From NCBI GenBank assembly GCA_937897535.1, contig CALCQB010000335.1, positions 1 to 5,335 on the forward strand: a stretch of DNA of 5,335 nucleotides, in the 5' to 3' direction. Both the position numbers and the translations under genes were made by a program. Below, piece after piece: positions 4,705 through 5,335 of this stretch. Numbering within the stretch: the stretch's first letter is position 1; each line of letters starts with the position of its first letter. The DNA comes from an uncultured Novosphingobium sp. (GTDB lineage Bacteria; Pseudomonadota; Alphaproteobacteria; Sphingomonadales; Sphingomonadaceae). Under the pieces are notes generated by a model. That model worked only from the letters and a program-made list of their open reading frames with translations. It was not told the DNA's origin and ran no database searches.

Positions 4705-5335
4705 ATGGCCCGCGCGCTTTACATCCATTGGCCGTTCTGCCTCGCAAAGTGTCCCTATTGCGACTTCAACAGCCATGTCCGCGACGCGGTCGACCATGCC
4801 GCCTGGCAAGCCGCGCTGCTTGCGGAAATGCGCCAGGAGCAAGCGCAGGCAGGCGGCGAGCCGCTTGATTCGATCTTTTTCGGCGGCGGCACCCCCAGCC
4901 TGATGCCGCCCGCGCTGGTCGAAGCGCTGCTGCGCGAGGCGGAACGGTTGTGGGGCTTTGCCGAGGGGATCGAGATCACGCTCGAGGGCAATCCTTCCTC
5001 GGTCGAAGCCGCAAATTACGCCGCGCTCGCCAGCGCCGGGATCAATCGGGTCTCGCTCGGGCTGCAATCGCTCGACAATGCGGCGCTGCGGTTTCTGGGT
5101 CGGTTGCATGATGCGGACGAAGGATTACGGGCGCTGGAAGTGGCGCAACAGAACTTCCAGCGGGTCTCGTTCGACCTGATCTACGCGCTCCCCGGCCAAA
5201 CCGCTGAGGCGTGGCAGGCCGAACTGGTCCGCGCGCTGTCGTTCGGGACCAGCCATCTTTCGCTCTACGAACTGACGATCGAGCCTGGCACGAAGTTCGC
5301 GACCATGGTTCGCCAGCACGAATTAGATCGGAAGA
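4705..5335 (+). CDS. hemW: HemW-like radical SAM heme chaperone, 5' part
   Basis: The frame runs from ATG 4705 off the right edge: 210 codons are visible of a protein usually near 380-390 residues. It belongs to the radical-SAM family once annotated as oxygen-independent coproporphyrinogen III oxidase; members of this short subgroup are now regarded as heme-binding chaperones (HemW). IHWPFCLAKCPYCDF (7-21) holds the C12-x3-C16-x2-C19 [4Fe-4S] ligand set followed by the subgroup's typical wording. Then come FFGGGTPS (58-65, SAM binding), LEGNPSSVE (93-101), RVSLGLQSLD (115-124), SFDLIYALPGQT (155-166) and LYELTIEPGT (187-196). HemN itself has a longer N-terminus and an extra Cys in the motif (CxxxCxxCxC), absent here, where D20-F21 follow. 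AAGG at 4697-4700 is a modest ribosome-binding site. The last codons (D208, R209, K210) overlap an apparent sequencing adapter and should not be trusted. Confidence 0.93.
   Translation, partial: MARALYIHWPFCLAKCPYCDFNSHVRDAVDHAAWQAALLAEMRQEQAQAGGEPLDSIFFGGGTPSLMPPALVEALLREAERLWGFAEGIEITLEGNPSSVEAANYAALASAGINRVSLGLQSLDNAALRFLGRLHDADEGLRALEVAQQNFQRVSFDLIYALPGQTAEAWQAELVRALSFGTSHLSLYELTIEPGTKFATMVRQHELDRK
5325..5335. other. Probable Illumina adapter remnant at the contig end
   Basis: The last 11 bases read AGATCGGAAGA, identical to the first 11 bases of the widely used Illumina TruSeq adapter (AGATCGGAAGAGC). The match starts at the adapter's first base and ends with the window, as expected when a read runs into adapter and an assembler keeps it. 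A chance genomic match at exactly this place has probability about 1 in 4^11. The reading frame of hemW happens to stay open through it. Confidence 0.75.

Noticed and set aside
4684..5109. 141-residue open frame antisense to hemW
   Set aside because: Long antisense frames are expected in GC-rich genes; the plus strand encodes a complete radical-SAM motif set over the same bases.
1..5335. tRNA, rRNA, CRISPR array, transposase or integrase
   Set aside because: None seen: no regularly spaced direct repeats, no tRNA-like cloverleaf recognised by eye, and no reading frame with transposase or integrase motifs.

Overview
The window is a stretch of alphaproteobacterial chromosome, most likely from the order Sphingomonadales (Sphingomonas / Novosphingobium / Erythrobacter type). 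I infer this from the high GC content (about 65% in the housekeeping genes, by spot counts), the hrcA-grpE pair divergent from rph-rdgB with hemW nearby, the wording of the proteins, and a 'vgr related protein' of the kind I know from sphingomonads. No 16S or other strict taxonomic marker is present.

Layout: (1) 2-340, 3' end of a small HExxH-containing protein, cut by the left edge. (2) 341-850, a segment of clearly lower GC (about 49% by my count over 361-840) carrying one unrecognised 159-aa ORF with an R-x4-H (HEPN-like) motif. The ORF runs 56 nt into the 3' end of grpE on the opposite strand. (3) 851-2474, minus strand, the heat-shock operon hrcA-grpE: the HrcA repressor and the DnaK nucleotide exchange factor. 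(4) An 81-bp divergent intergenic region. (5) 2556-4005, plus strand, rph (RNase PH) and rdgB (XTP/dITP pyrophosphatase), separated by an 87-bp imperfect palindrome of dispersed-repeat type. (6) 4026-4127, a second, unrelated inverted repeat just after rdgB. (7) 4160-4660, minus strand, a secreted CAP/SCP-domain protein. (8) 4705 to the right edge, plus strand, the 5' part of hemW, a radical-SAM heme chaperone.

Most of the window is ordinary housekeeping: protein folding control (hrcA, grpE), tRNA 3' processing (rph), nucleotide-pool cleaning (rdgB) and heme trafficking (hemW). The accessory material is the low-GC HEPN-like ORF, the two palindromic repeats bracketing rdgB, and the CAP gene that sits on the opposite strand between rdgB and hemW. 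I see no convincing new multi-gene system; the best biological candidate is the lone HEPN-like ORF.

One technical point matters to anyone using this sequence: the final 11 bases (5325-5335) are identical to the start of the common Illumina adapter, so the right end is probably a contig end with uncut adapter and the last three or so codons of hemW may not be genomic.
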